The notes: generated by a model from the letters alone, not told the origin. A DNA stretch of 47,197 bases from Lentisphaeria bacterium (GCA_017963105.1 JAGCTY010000002.1:1-47197), one strand, 5' to 3'; shown: positions 18,801 to 23,517, numbered from the stretch's first letter. Translations and numbers: made by a program.

Positions 18801-19489
18801 CCGAGTTCGAGGCTGTTGCCGAAGGAGGATCCGGTGACAGTCAGTTCGAAATCGCCATAGAGGCCACGGCCATTGCCGGTGCGGATGCCGCGGAACGCGG
18901 AGGTCGACTGAAAGTTGGTCACGGTACCTTTGACCTTGACCTTCTGGTCTTCGCTGCCGACGGTGCCGCAGTGGACGTAGAACGAGCCGCCGGTGGTGAT
19001 GTCGGAGACGTTGAACGTGATGTTGCCGAGGATCAGGCAGTCGCTGAAGTTGCTGTCGCCGCCGCCCATATTGTCGTTTTCAGTACCGAAATTGACGTTC
19101 TTCGCGGTGAACGTGAGGTCGCCGATGAGCTTGACGTTGCCGCTGCGGCCGAGCAGTGCGAGGTGCTGGTGCGTGCCGCCTTCGACGTAAACCGTGATGT
19201 CGCGGCTGTAGGTCTGGTTTGCCACTTTCGGAACGGCATACAGGTAGTTCGACCGGGTGTTGATGAGCACCATGTCGTACGTGCCGTCGTTGTAGATGCT
19301 GGAGCCGAGACGGTCGAGATTGTTGAAGAAGATCGTGCCGCCTTCAACCGGAACGTTGGACGTCGTGCCGCCTTCGGCGAACGCATTGACGCCGAACTCC
19401 AGAACTTCGCCGGTAGCCGCATAAGTGGTACCGGTGATTTCTGCTGTGTACGAAGGATCAACGTACACATTGCCTTCTAGTTGTGCCAT
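3803..19489 (-). CDS. Giant modular beta-solenoid surface protein (5228 aa), no signal peptide
   Basis: Function unknown; a surface adhesin or matrix protein is inferred. About 17 modules of roughly 150-420 residues each open with a variant of a capping motif such as YVNSEWAGLEDG followed by WGVNAFAT or GYDAFATL (first at residue 7, others near 387, 1028, 1213, 1615, 1812, 1985, 2410, 2686, 2901, 3301, 3578, 3756, 4155, 4300, 4535 and 4721). They continue as Gly/Thr/Val/Asp-rich short beta-strand repeats, as in parallel beta-helices. From about residue 4910 to the end are five calcium-site-like FG-GAP/VCBS repeats (GDFDGDGIDG, GDFNGDGKDD, GDYDGNGSCD, GDFNGDGIAD, ADLNVDGVDD). The start is well fixed: AAGGAG at 19503-19498 is 8 nt from the ATG, and an in-frame TAG lies just upstream, so no signal peptide has been missed. 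Export by a C-terminal signal route is inference. It almost never uses TTA, CTA or TCA codons. Confidence 0.9.
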   Translation of the reverse strand: MAQLEGNVYVDPSYTAEITGTTYAATGEVLEFGVNAFAEGGTTSNVPVEGGTIFFNNLDRLGSSIYNDGTYDMVLINTRSNYLYAVPKVANQTYSRDITVYVEGGTHQHLALLGRSGNVKLIGDLTFTAKNVNFGTENDNMGGGDSNFSDCLILGNITFNVSDITTGGSFYVHCGTVGSEDQKVKVKGTVTNFQSTSAFRGIRTGNGRGLYGDFELTVTGSSFGNSLELGYVEAEATWEGTYTMTVTSSTAANIYAFENATSVGGEHTFTLNVAAGEKATQTAVVYNFNTINVANGATLTVTGFSGNDVLNLNLGAKITATNLDDIKTINVIGDLVQSDTVIISGLTVTNIDAQIFVGDREYTAGKFPGFYEIVNGDLILHSASSTVLLVNSNYTNGAATGLGPVGYKTLADAQVAVTDPATTSIMITSMDTDVDPSSFTEALVTKDFTTVLDGNGDTLDIQGQDLVIGDTGDNVETANVTVSYTDNINKISIVGVNTSAIVGIDNSGANGTIGTLDLTGTAVKDAQVTVDTSVIGDILLSDQAEAGGKLTVKNSTITNVYGAAGGIENDLTGANEIEYVFAEANGDKIKLAGSHVGQYMAGLSQSGASLDTLVYNDGVTADTLIIGGNANTYGKIDATFTGGGSDALMIGGDGDTVTGDIDVTIKGGKFASAVVAENAASVGGKITVTLAGGTVAPMNNGQVINGSGDTANSFPGLVYGASVTGLLSGGDKGTSHELIVEGNAKVGSVSNFESLKVTGGTLNVAGGGGHDSVVSESNSLEIDGDIENKRAISAGRIFANNIVNTGLIGTKRDAESYTSTGIWLNGSLSNEGYVKTSGMSIAGNLFNSGKISATGGIYVQGNSVINDGELFIRSAFSREGVFTQDGGLNLSGTNFTNTGFVSVGSLTGVNNLTTSKMYVTGGAEITGNITIEAGAEVAFTNKANDSIANGLTLGGSITMADTSVLVVSGDLSTSGTKTITVNVGDLIGSNEIVHAEGGVNAWTIKLTGAKAGLYEYAKTDTSVVIYSLDQLFVNSSFSADADIVVDGNKLVFGKNAFASVADAVAAAKSGAKIVIAGDKTGMDVAAAGFDVELNDAVVGDVTAKTVSVTSDSKVNSIVSASSLEIDAGAVLSVTETIPTALHIVIDAEEGSGSRLVLDVDPTKVPLSLDNVVILGPAGKAYTAMILAGEGETAPAHAGDLYLVSQDNVYFIKDNPAFVDGDTFDKATGDALFANVNVFATREAAEAKAAEVGGVLYLVGFSTGDGQKGSSNVATAFEFSGGGSGLYCTDGSSYTSNEDHTTILAGTSITTNVYGLNKYVNTTGDFDLIVNNSSTGTFYITGATNGTMDGDITATITNSNLGSTYIGYGNFGTDEDAPISIDITVQNSRLGAFFGINTDPGNMNPEARQDINADINIKIYDSVIGGTFTVLNTNNEHWNGNGASLLQTYFTAGSINVEIGGSSIADNIRTGLSLELAGKAPQAFNVANTLHIVATDNSTVTNASYLCEWDTIIVDATAQLFLNTLQYTTTAIYLNGQTDDVLDGRSTLTQVMINMSGYESGTHQVIKASNEIYTDSNLSNITVIGDNDLTGQCQLAYTYSNAEETVLNGIYVFDKSDDMYVNTSYNATVSGTTSASGQELLFGYNAHTDFEKAIFYANDWDGTIVVTGGNFEAQDFEGNNVDFQNGTIGAITMGNAKAGTLTVSDSAKFTTADGSGVATIEIDSNAKLGAVSNFSTVKFAADAEITAASFDLSGAAVVIDVDGFTGSSHIVLTAEGGLSGFDASKFSFVGEDADKYSVLQQGNSIVLKSAIQSNTYVNSAYTAEITGTILEDGTYLEYGFNAFSTLAEGAAALGGADDTLTVTGGSFAEDFELATGNLALVDGVVIDGMVTGNGKNTISIDGNVTVSTGIEAIGQITLTTTSLLTTDYIELGGGKVYVTGSAAAAKEGNLTKVISTKAGVSGAELTGDPGFYVYAQGNDVYILDLTRIYVDPTFTEAVTGTTTSTGDTLVWGVNAFHVASNVNLADANNAEAVAVNNALVSGGTLFISNWGTAGAQAGDVRTLKDVSIVAQGPTNFSIVFGNNGGAGHVVNDDITITVDNTSTPQGSTAFIHSNSNDARWTFNGNVTVNFVGSGPVHTNTGFAVTNRVNFGPDATLTLNLTGQTINNDFTPFRNANNGAFDSLKKVTINFTNVYGPSDKWLRLFSNGDGTGDNFTGTSLNAKDVELNITDSYFQAGNNNWSIALTNGAEGSRNTNYTINLSGATVDGLISGVRNRDQNSPGNGSVYEGTRTVNVSGAANRLARLIMINHLVVDANTTLTLTDINGSYGNNVAYALHFIESNSSGQNSITIDVSNYEGADKMVVTAPRMGIAQRDLGQEDVVLNLVGDTEGKFAVGLGLTKGVFIITKNGDILYNSEITTASNGTAFGNTFVLAENENANAFGNYDEAKAAMDARIAAGSDAKFFVSGNGNEAFYADGYAVTIIGGTYENGVYGSDSDGATVASVDLTITDGQFFEVAASDGNGSVTGDATIELAGGKFGIPAVYETPEATEDDPNPEPELVEDEVPATISGSKDYVGGTSTLVVSKDLTVAGDIEEFDAAFVNANLTVTGDFEADTITIDASKLLTVEGDITATSIIIDATAYDGPTKALVVSDSLESAQPAVTINGDLEVYDYRYVEDTLYLVSKNAGNVYLNSTWDESISGTIYNGELLVWGVNAFGTMETAQAQLTEDYTLFITGGVFADTYTFGKATIRLLDDGVSIGGLVLGDGSTLTIAGTTSGANSIGSIAAVEGYTSGINIVANSETAFGTLGDVRSFTFTAGQGISVNGITYRENGGYLTVDFKGYTNGSGVLLQTIDGINGFLKYDVVLDETTTVSRTVVGAENNPDKMMPYYDETKKAVIGVEANEFAFLDKNASDADNGTVVTIDGKTGTKVYGYNTSEWNVNSGRYTISGGTLFADGGETGAFYWFFTAEPVNVNITGLTCGGGVAGYNDDNPGQVREGDFTVYAEGSSFGWFTAFAGQGTEAKPQVLIVSNREYNDPDDPDSGYYYVDGTYNLTFKGGTHDTNAFYVSNYAKISGGTANISFIDYRLAGDLRLFYHTYKNDGENLKEINVVFDNVTAPAAKWCCVLDPRDVMDTKITMTVTNSTFTGTDHTLGFIDNSTNGGWSGEGEFYISGFTMQGRLSGARGRDDQGDISNITGFRTLFVDGDNYVRVVRDFSRIDVSADAGLFRTEEVRLSDASDIILRGEENYTGPVKEYIVASGTVTGILRNSAQFVDENGAEIDGYAAAIGDRSVFIYKTDGDVFFDADYTEAINGTTITDADGQLNYLVFGDNAVATYALAMESADKRTDATIQIENTVARDFYTRGYRVSVNGGRITNLNGGNAPGSTTIEVEEEVEVVVDGVTTTEMQTVTKTVPVAADSVSSVDITVTSGATISNITIASEYSQVSGDALLTIDDDVVLVTASTNGVIDGGLDYVGGVSTLVFLGDATAKAITGFDSVVLDADGLVELTGAFSGTSITIDAKGFEDATKKVLVAEGGFGDTTAITVTVINGAAGIGYEFLDDGKTLVLTSPLVSDTFVNTAWTEADVHNKFAGDTALVWGKNAFASVADAAAAIGEDGTLNLEGGASSDAIVLANDNDVVVSADFTIGSITSGGDLYVDANFTADALSGFGSIDLTAGKTITVSGGIELAADSEITIDVTGYSQEANDVVVISTGTGIANIDTAVISVEGETDKIFYAYYDEEGGDVHLMRIDNFYVDVAYGTAGENIEPGQTNPITGERLIWGVNAFYYLNNGLNAMKPGQCLYINGRAGNNINTGDRMGNIYITDSTVPVLINGYTTGDQVYNGDVWLTVENSTFATAAGTYLFGNVGNALGNPWEHNQHILGNMTVNVIGSTVGGDTGAILVTGINYVNVLGTADEAATITFNFVDSIIRDDMLFIGDSPIGKDETFQGVTRKGANLVINMDNVVVPQDKWWRIQGGDQQSQGTVTVNIKDSTIGGGDGSMRFALDDNWGTGWGATPRSASDFIFNLDNSNVVGYLVAGRLNYDELGDTYTGAKTLNLTGDNAIRYTYWFKEVNLAAGATLTGRVLRLASAGGTINVDITGYTGKSKVIVSMDNAFENVANITVTGAEGSDYQVLTSDRAIVIKGAVKDLYVNSTYTAETCPAGTVYNGELLFFGENAFATLTEAVPALTDDAVIYVTGGENELGFAALATSISIDATATMSYSGADVITIAGDLVNDGIFTISAAAFVEGAPAQVTVLTATSISGDGSFATDSADYMIKVVGNEVHLVQKKADVFVNTDWEGLADGTEVTIGDITAEIGLDAYATADAAAASVGGNGSITVVSGEVNFSSAILTTVVAMDSSVIQNTAVGTGTGVGSLTLQSGAVASNISVRGKGVLTVEAGATVTGGLGMLKGAAVSFAEGSVLDFDITGTTVGSSALVTNFSLITGAPSFTITLAADQAEGEYLLADDAAAFAGNVTLMIGSTSIGTVSTSQALTIGQFTYTLAITDNSELSLSVEEGELPDVPTFGYVNSEWAGLEDGATVTIGTISATIGYDAFATLAGGIAGVTDDGFISVVGGEVSFADGYSKTITVEDGATVIGTAVFDAAITVNGTIAFNTADATAEAAQFGGFSFVSGDTKYTLTDANPTVGTYLLAADAAAFTGSVVFGEATLTVGAEAVQVGDFTYAIGITDNSELALTVAEYVPPTPTTPTHVYVSSEWAGFEDGAIVTFGDVTAKIGYDAFATLAAGIAGVTDDGSVEVVSGEVSFADGYYKTITVDADATVVGTASFLNKPITIDGTIAFDVALTTRTTAQIADIQFVSGDTKYTLTVDNPTVGTYMLASGLWYDDLYQPVFNGSIIFGDTVLTVGNDVTVGDFTYGLRTTGWLDLMLVIDKVVPPSTEPFFITASLNGVDNMIGRAVESETAGIQTDITFYWLNGEKFGLPLAIEEGWTYAGIGDFDGDGIDGILRYNTTNGLVVSDNANGNGTFTPQVLNLKDASWDILGTGDFNGDGKDDVLVANATASSSTIGLLGYWAGGTDWTLINGYSDEWTLVDTGDYDGNGSCDMLWKNSFVGEGGLTYNAYCTWRLGDIEGVDWSIVMVAKVSDTGTDTDAWSYLTTGDFNGDGIADIAMINDVGTVAVATMAANGSSSAWTVLSVVDTSSWNLAGTADLNVDGVDDIIWCQSATEYGSLAGYWQINADEYNHPELTAWQNIGWLA
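4770..5890 (-). repeat. Two closely similar tandem modules at the end of the solenoid
   Basis: The last two modules of the giant protein begin near 5885 and 5325, about 560 bp apart. They match along most of their length: SEWAG, GYDAFATL, GIAGVTDDG, EVSFADGY, FVSGDTKYTLT and NPTVGTY appear in both in the same order. The second copy carries a short insertion near its end. This indicates a relatively recent in-gene duplication. Confidence 0.75.
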
Positions 19490-19854
19490 AGCTTTTTCTC
19501 CTTGGTTGTTAAGCTAAGGTTGCGAGGTTCTTGCGAAATTGTTACTTGCTTTGTTGTTTGTTTGCCTTTCATTTTCTGGGTTGTGTTTGGGGTTCCTTTC
19601 GGGTTGTCGGTTGAGTTTGAAAGCGGGTTGAGAAAAAATGTTCTGGTTATGCTTGATCTCGCGGATTCAGAAGGGACGCCGGACATCGCGTCCTGTTCCC
19701 CGACCGTCGCGGCATCCCTGCACACGGCGTCCTGTTTCCAGCGGAGCGCCCGGACGACACGGCGGCCGGATGCGAGACGGACACACGCCGCGGCGTGCAG
19801 GGCATACGCCCCGGCGCCGTTCGCCGTTCCCGTCCGTTTCCAGTTCGTCGTCAT
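19477..19854 (-). CDS. Possible 125-aa leader reading frame overlapping the giant gene start
   Basis: No family is recognised. The frame opens with ATG at 19854 behind a good ribosome site (AGGAG at 19866-19862, 7-nt spacing). It ends 13 nt inside the giant gene in another frame. The product is basic and polar with no domain, signal peptide or membrane segment. Its position would allow translational coupling to the giant gene. The composition is not strongly protein-like, so it may be only an open frame in the transcript leader. Confidence 0.28.
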   Translation of the reverse strand: MTTNWKRTGTANGAGAYALHAAACVRLASGRRVVRALRWKQDAVCRDAATVGEQDAMSGVPSESARSSITRTFFLNPLSNSTDNPKGTPNTTQKMKGKQTTKQVTISQEPRNLSLTTKEKKLWHN

Positions 19855-20434
19855 CGTTTCTCTCCTGCGGTTTCCCGCGGTTGTTCCGGTTGCTCTCCGG
19901 CCCGGGGTTCGGATCCCGGACCCGCGTCTCCGAACCGCCTGCGCGGCTCTTCGACCAAGTTCAAGTCAGTGAAAATCATGTTCAGCCTGAGGTCTCCTTC
20001 AGGCGCCGCGTGCGCGGCTTCGGTCCGATCCGTCCGGCGTCCATTTCCGTCGCCTCCGCCCGACCCCGCCCGGCTCCCGCCGAGTTCAAGCCAAGTTCGG
20101 ATGACGGGGTTTCGCGCCGTCCGTTTTTCCGGGCTACCACCCGGTTCCGGCCTCCTGTTCCGTTCGTTTGCTGTTCGTTTCGTTCATGGTTCGTATCTCA
20201 AGTTCGTTTGTCGTTCAGTTCAGTTCAGTTCGTTTTTGTTTCGCCCGGTTTGTCGTTCTGTTCTGTTTATCCGTCCTGTTCAGCTTCCGCTCGATCTTCC
20301 GTTTCCTGTTCCATTCCGTTCGCTTCGTTCCGTCTTTCCCGTTCGTTCAGTCCTGTTCGTTTCCGTCTTGTTTTGAGCTCAATTTTTGTGTTTGCCTGCT
20401 AGGTGCGCGTGATATTTATACTATTCTCGCGTAT
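19855..20434 (-). promoter_or_regulatory. Long transcribed leader of the giant gene, structured then purine-rich
   Basis: If the promoter at 20435-20462 is used, this whole stretch is transcribed. From about 20156 to 20380 the minus strand is a low-complexity purine-rich run with many GAAC units, including four near 20213-20231. Nearer the gene it becomes GC-rich and can fold; for example, 19930-19936 pairs with 19906-19912. No known riboswitch class is recognised. Frames on the plus strand here look like chance open frames. Confidence 0.4.
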
Positions 20435-20462
20435 ATTATACACTTAATATGGCGAATTTCAA
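20435..20462 (-). promoter_or_regulatory. Sigma70-type promoter reading toward the giant gene
   Basis: On the minus strand TTGAAA (20462-20457) and a perfect TATAAT (20440-20435) are 16 bp apart. Transcription would start near 20428, about 940 nt before the start codon. An 11-bp palindrome (20431-20441) covers the -10. A closer promoter was not obvious but cannot be excluded. Confidence 0.6.
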
Positions 20463-20536
20463 ATGTATTTTTTATCAGAAAACATGTCCTTTTTATGGAT
20501 TATGCAGATTTCTGACATAAATTTGGAGAAAAACCG

Positions 20537-20716
20537 ATGCCGGAGAAACCGCGGAGACTCATGACGGAATCGCCCCAAAAAAGGCAAAAAAGAAGCAACG
20601 TTTCACGTCCTGGCAGACAGTGCCGCAACGACACGAAAACGGCTGATGCGAATCAGGACACCTCTTCGCCAGGAGACGACATGACGGACATGTATTCCCA
20701 AGCAAAACAAACTTAA
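20537..20716 (+). CDS. Possible small basic protein (59 aa), unknown function
   Basis: Not recognised. An ATG at 20537 follows TTTGGAG with an 8-nt gap, a good ribosome site. The frame runs 59 codons to TAA at 20714. The product has a Lys/Arg-rich N-terminal half and a polar, acidic tail with no membrane segment. It sits alone, divergent from the giant gene promoter, on the edge of an AT-rich stretch. The ribosome site is the main support; a chance open frame remains possible. Confidence 0.33.
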   Translation: MPEKPRRLMTESPQKRQKRSNVSRPGRQCRNDTKTADANQDTSSPGDDMTDMYSQAKQT

Positions 20717-21053
20717 CCGGAGCCAACACGATAGAATTCGAAAAGAGTCACCATGTTTTTTGATAATTTCCATACCTTATTCCTTCCATTTTATTCACAA
20801 AAACCGCCACACATCACGATCAAAACAAATCTTTATACCTCATTTTTCTGTCGCATCTGCATTCATTTCCTTCAAATCGCTGAGACCGGCACAAATACGG
20901 CTTATACGCAACATAATGCTTATTCTATTGCATATCATGCATCCGTTTTCATGGTTATTATCATTCCAGTTTTCTTTTTCCTTCCTTCTTTTTTTCGCCA
21001 CCCCGCGCCATCATACAATCACAAATACTACACAAAATTTATCAAAAGATACA
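20717..21053. other. AT-rich intergenic stretch
   Basis: This stretch is clearly richer in A and T than the coding DNA on both sides. Overlapping open frames occur on the plus strand, but their Phe, Ile and His-rich products and lack of good ribosome sites argue against genes. No RNA gene or inverted repeat was recognised. Confidence 0.5.
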
Positions 21054-21081
21054 TTCTATTTTTCCGGCATGGTGGTATATT
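21054..21081 (+). promoter_or_regulatory. Promoter of the esterase gene, extended -10 type
   Basis: The -10 TATATT at 21076-21081 lies in GTGGTATATT, the same context as the aromatic operon and cotransporter promoters. The -35 (TTCTAT at 21054-21059, 16-bp spacer) is weak. The start would be near 21088, with a leader of about 105 nt. Confidence 0.45.
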
Positions 21082-21108
21082 ATTGATTTGAATAAGTATG
21101 ACAGTCGA

Positions 21109-21122
21109 ATCCCGCGCGGGAT
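21109..21122. promoter_or_regulatory. 14-bp perfect palindrome in the esterase leader
   Basis: ATCCCGCGCGGGAT reads the same on both strands. It lies about 20-30 bp downstream of the predicted transcription start and 70 bp before the start codon. It could be an operator for a dimeric repressor or a small RNA hairpin; nothing here identifies the regulator. Confidence 0.3.
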
Positions 21123-21192
21123 CGAACAGCAAATCGGATGCAAACAACCATCTTCCCATAAACCAACCACCCCCCGAACAGGAGACATCATC

Positions 21193-22623
21193 ATGAAGTT
21201 CTTCCGTATGATGAGAGGCCTTGTGCCGATCCTCGCGGCGGTCGTCACCACGACCGCATGTGCCCAGACGACCACACAATTCGATCCGAACGTCGTCAAA
21301 ATCCCCACCGACAAGCAGAAATTCCACATTTTCCTGCTCACCGGCCAGTCCAACATGGAAGGCGCGGGCTATCCCGTCCTGCCGGAGTACCTGACCGGCA
21401 CGACGCAGGTGCTCGAGCTGAACGACAAGATGGAATGGGTGAAGAACGTCGCTCCGTACGGACGCGGCTACGGCCCGGGCGAATCCTTCGCACTGCACTA
21501 TGCGAAACTGCATCCGGACGTGACGGTCGGCCTGATCCACGCGGCCCGCGGCGGACGCAGCATGCGTGAACTGAGCAAGGGCGGACGCGACAACACCGAC
21601 CGCGCGCCGAACTACGACAACCTGATCAAGAAGATCAAATTCGCGCAGGAACAGGGCGAAGTGAAGGCGATGCTCTGGCACCAGGGCGAGTCCGACACCG
21701 GCAACCGCAACTACATCAACGAGCTGAACAAGCTCGTGACCGACGTCCGCACGGACATCGGGATCGCCGACCTGCCGCTCTTCGTGGGCGAGCTCGGCCG
21801 CTACGTGAACTGGACCGACGGATTCAACCGCATGATCCAGGATGTCGAGTCCAGGATCGAAAACTGCAAGCTCATCAGCTCGAAGGGCCTGATGCACCGC
21901 GGCGATGAACTCCACATCTCCGGCTACTCCGTCAACACCTTCGGCTGCCGTTACCTCGATGCCTACCTGAAGATGCGCGAGCCCGAGACCGCGAAGAAGT
22001 TCGAGCCGCTCCTCGCCGAAATCGAAAAGAAGATGGCGGAATACGACGCCCGCTGGATCACCGTCGAAAACGGCGACATGACGATGGGCGAAGACCGTCC
22101 GCTCGGCTGGGAAGCCCGCCGCTGGGACCCCATCCGCATCAATCCGCACCGCGACACCGAAGTTTACGCCTCCGCACCGGCCTCGCTGCGTATCGAAAAC
22201 CTTGATCCGGCGACCGCCCTTCCCTCTGTCCAGGAAATTTCGACGGCTCCCGGCGCGGACGGCATCGGCACCTGGATCCGCGACGTGGCCGGCACGCATG
22301 TGAAGGTCTCCTGCAAAGTGAAGAACGAAGGCTACAGCAAGGTCACGATCCGCATCCGCGGCGAGAACTCCGGATTCCAGCGCTGCCTCGACCTCCAGCT
22401 CTTCGACGCCACCGACGCCAAGGAATGGACCACCTACTCCGGCGAATTCGACATCCCGGCGCAGGCAATCCGCGACCGCATCGGCATCCTGGTCGAAGGC
22501 AAAGGCAAGGCCTGGCTCGACGACGTCGTGATCGAAAAGGTCAAGAACGGACAGACCATCCCCGACACCAAGATCGACGTCGAGTATGAAAAGAAGATGA
22601 ACGAAAGCTTCTCCAAGCTCTGA
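21193..22623 (+). CDS. Secreted carbohydrate acetylesterase, SASA/CE6-like SGNH hydrolase
   Basis: Likely removes acetyl groups from glycans outside the cytoplasm; whether the substrate is sialic acid, xylan or another sugar is not settled. The 476-residue protein has an N-terminal signal sequence (Lys/Arg start, hydrophobic core at about 9-20, probable cleavage after ACA near residue 24; the Cys there is not in a good lipobox). The hydrolase domain shows LLTGQSNMEG with the nucleophile Ser53, WHQGESD at about 162-168, and DELHIS with Asp238 and His241 completing the triad. Residues from about 375 to 472 look like a beta-sandwich carbohydrate-binding domain. The start at 21193 has AGGAG with 8-nt spacing. 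It appears to be a single-gene unit followed by palindromes and a terminator. Confidence 0.82.
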   Translation: MKFFRMMRGLVPILAAVVTTTACAQTTTQFDPNVVKIPTDKQKFHIFLLTGQSNMEGAGYPVLPEYLTGTTQVLELNDKMEWVKNVAPYGRGYGPGESFALHYAKLHPDVTVGLIHAARGGRSMRELSKGGRDNTDRAPNYDNLIKKIKFAQEQGEVKAMLWHQGESDTGNRNYINELNKLVTDVRTDIGIADLPLFVGELGRYVNWTDGFNRMIQDVESRIENCKLISSKGLMHRGDELHISGYSVNTFGCRYLDAYLKMREPETAKKFEPLLAEIEKKMAEYDARWITVENGDMTMGEDRPLGWEARRWDPIRINPHRDTEVYASAPASLRIENLDPATALPSVQEISTAPGADGIGTWIRDVAGTHVKVSCKVKNEGYSKVTIRIRGENSGFQRCLDLQLFDATDAKEWTTYSGEFDIPAQAIRDRIGILVEGKGKAWLDDVVIEKVKNGQTIPDTKIDVEYEKKMNESFSKL

Positions 22624-22624
22624 G

Positions 22625-22714
22625 GGAGGCAAATGCCTCCACTGCGGTAGTGCCCGGCTCCGCTCGGGCACACTGCAAGCAGTGATGAAGCAGTGCCGGG
22701 CTTCGCTCCGGCAC
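22625..22714. repeat. Cluster of REP-like palindromes
   Basis: Four short hairpins lie in a row: 22625-22640 (GGAGGC/GCCTCC), 22650-22671, 22671-22684 (CACTGC/GCAGTG) and 22693-22714. The second and fourth are 22-nt relatives whose stems differ by paired, compensating changes (GTGCCCG/CGGGCAC against GTGCCGG/CCGGCAC). None is followed by a T-tract, so they look like repetitive extragenic palindromes rather than terminators. Confidence 0.6.
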
Positions 22715-22733
22715 GAGATGCTAGTTCGAATCA

Positions 22734-22770
22734 GGCCGCGGACGCCGCAAAAAGCTCCGCGGCCTTTTCT
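22734..22770 (+). terminator. Terminator downstream of the esterase gene
   Basis: An 8-bp GC stem (GGCCGCGG at 22734-22741 with CCGCGGCC at 22757-22764) is followed by TTTTCTT. It ends transcription about 110 bp after the esterase stop and just before the next gene. Confidence 0.7.
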
Positions 22771-22792
22771 TCCATCTTTCTTATTATTCTCC

Positions 22793-23479
22793 ATGAATCC
22801 CGACCAGACCGACAAAGAACCAGTCCAGAAAAAGAAGCGTTCCCGCGTCCGCAAACTCCTGCTGATCGCGGGCGTCGCCATTGTGCTGTGCGCCGTGCTG
22901 TGCGCCCTCATCCTGTTTGCCGCCGACCGGCGCGTCGAGCATTATGCCGCCGGGCGTGTCTACAGCGACGTGGAAGACGTTCCGGCCCGCGAATACGGCC
23001 TGGTGCCCGGCACGTCGCGTCTAGTGCACGGGAAACACCTCAACACCTATTTTTCCACCCGCATTCGCGCGGCGCTCGAACTCTACCGGGCGGGCAAGAT
23101 CCGCAAGATCATCGTGTCGGGCGACAACGGCCGCACGGACTACAACGAGACGGGCGACATGGCGCGCGAGCTGATCACGCAGGGCGTGGCCCCGGAGGAC
23201 GTGCTGTCCGACTACGCCGGGTTCCGCACGCTGGATTCGGTCGTGCGCGCCCGCAATCTCTTCGGCGCATCCGAAATCACGGTCATCACCCAGCGTTTTC
23301 ACTGCGAACGCGCGATCTATCTGGCCGCGCGACACGGCATCGACGCGGTCGGGTTCGAGGCGGACGAGGTCGCGCCGCGTTCGGTCCGAATCCGGCTGAC
23401 TGTGCGGGAGGCATTCGCGCGCGTCCTGGCGGTCCTCGACGCCGAGGTTCTGAAGACGAAACCGCATTTCGAATACTGA
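22793..23479 (+). CDS. SanA-like DUF218 membrane protein
   Basis: Probable inner membrane protein of the SanA/YdcF (DUF218) family. SanA affects envelope permeability and vancomycin sensitivity in enteric bacteria; the reaction is unknown. The 228-residue protein has a basic cytoplasmic start, one transmembrane segment (about 21-44), and the family core with PGTSRLVHGK, the conserved VSGDNGRTDYNE, then DYAGFRTLDSVVRA and ITQRFHCERAIYLA, all close to SanA. The start at 22793 is chosen because the upstream codons read through the terminator; its ribosome site is poor. It seems to be transcribed alone, with a terminator 40 bp after the stop. Confidence 0.82.
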   Translation: MNPDQTDKEPVQKKKRSRVRKLLLIAGVAIVLCAVLCALILFAADRRVEHYAAGRVYSDVEDVPAREYGLVPGTSRLVHGKHLNTYFSTRIRAALELYRAGKIRKIIVSGDNGRTDYNETGDMARELITQGVAPEDVLSDYAGFRTLDSVVRARNLFGASEITVITQRFHCERAIYLAARHGIDAVGFEADEVAPRSVRIRLTVREAFARVLAVLDAEVLKTKPHFEY

Positions 23480-23517
23480 TCCGCCCGACGGCTTTTTCCT
23501 CGTTTCCGAATGCCTCG

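Noticed and set aside
19638..20402. Plus-strand frames of about 160-250 codons opposite the giant gene leader
   Set aside because: Their Ser/Arg/Phe/Pro-rich products follow the low-complexity DNA, and no ribosome sites or domains are present.
20753..21091. Two overlapping frames of about 110 codons in the AT-rich island
   Set aside because: They have Phe/Ile/His-rich composition, no good ribosome site, and run into the esterase promoter.
22690..22765. GTTCGAATC at 22724-22732 looks like a tRNA T-loop
   Set aside because: The flanking bases do not form a T-stem, and no anticodon arm or acceptor pairing can be drawn. The surrounding hairpins fit REP-like elements and a terminator better.
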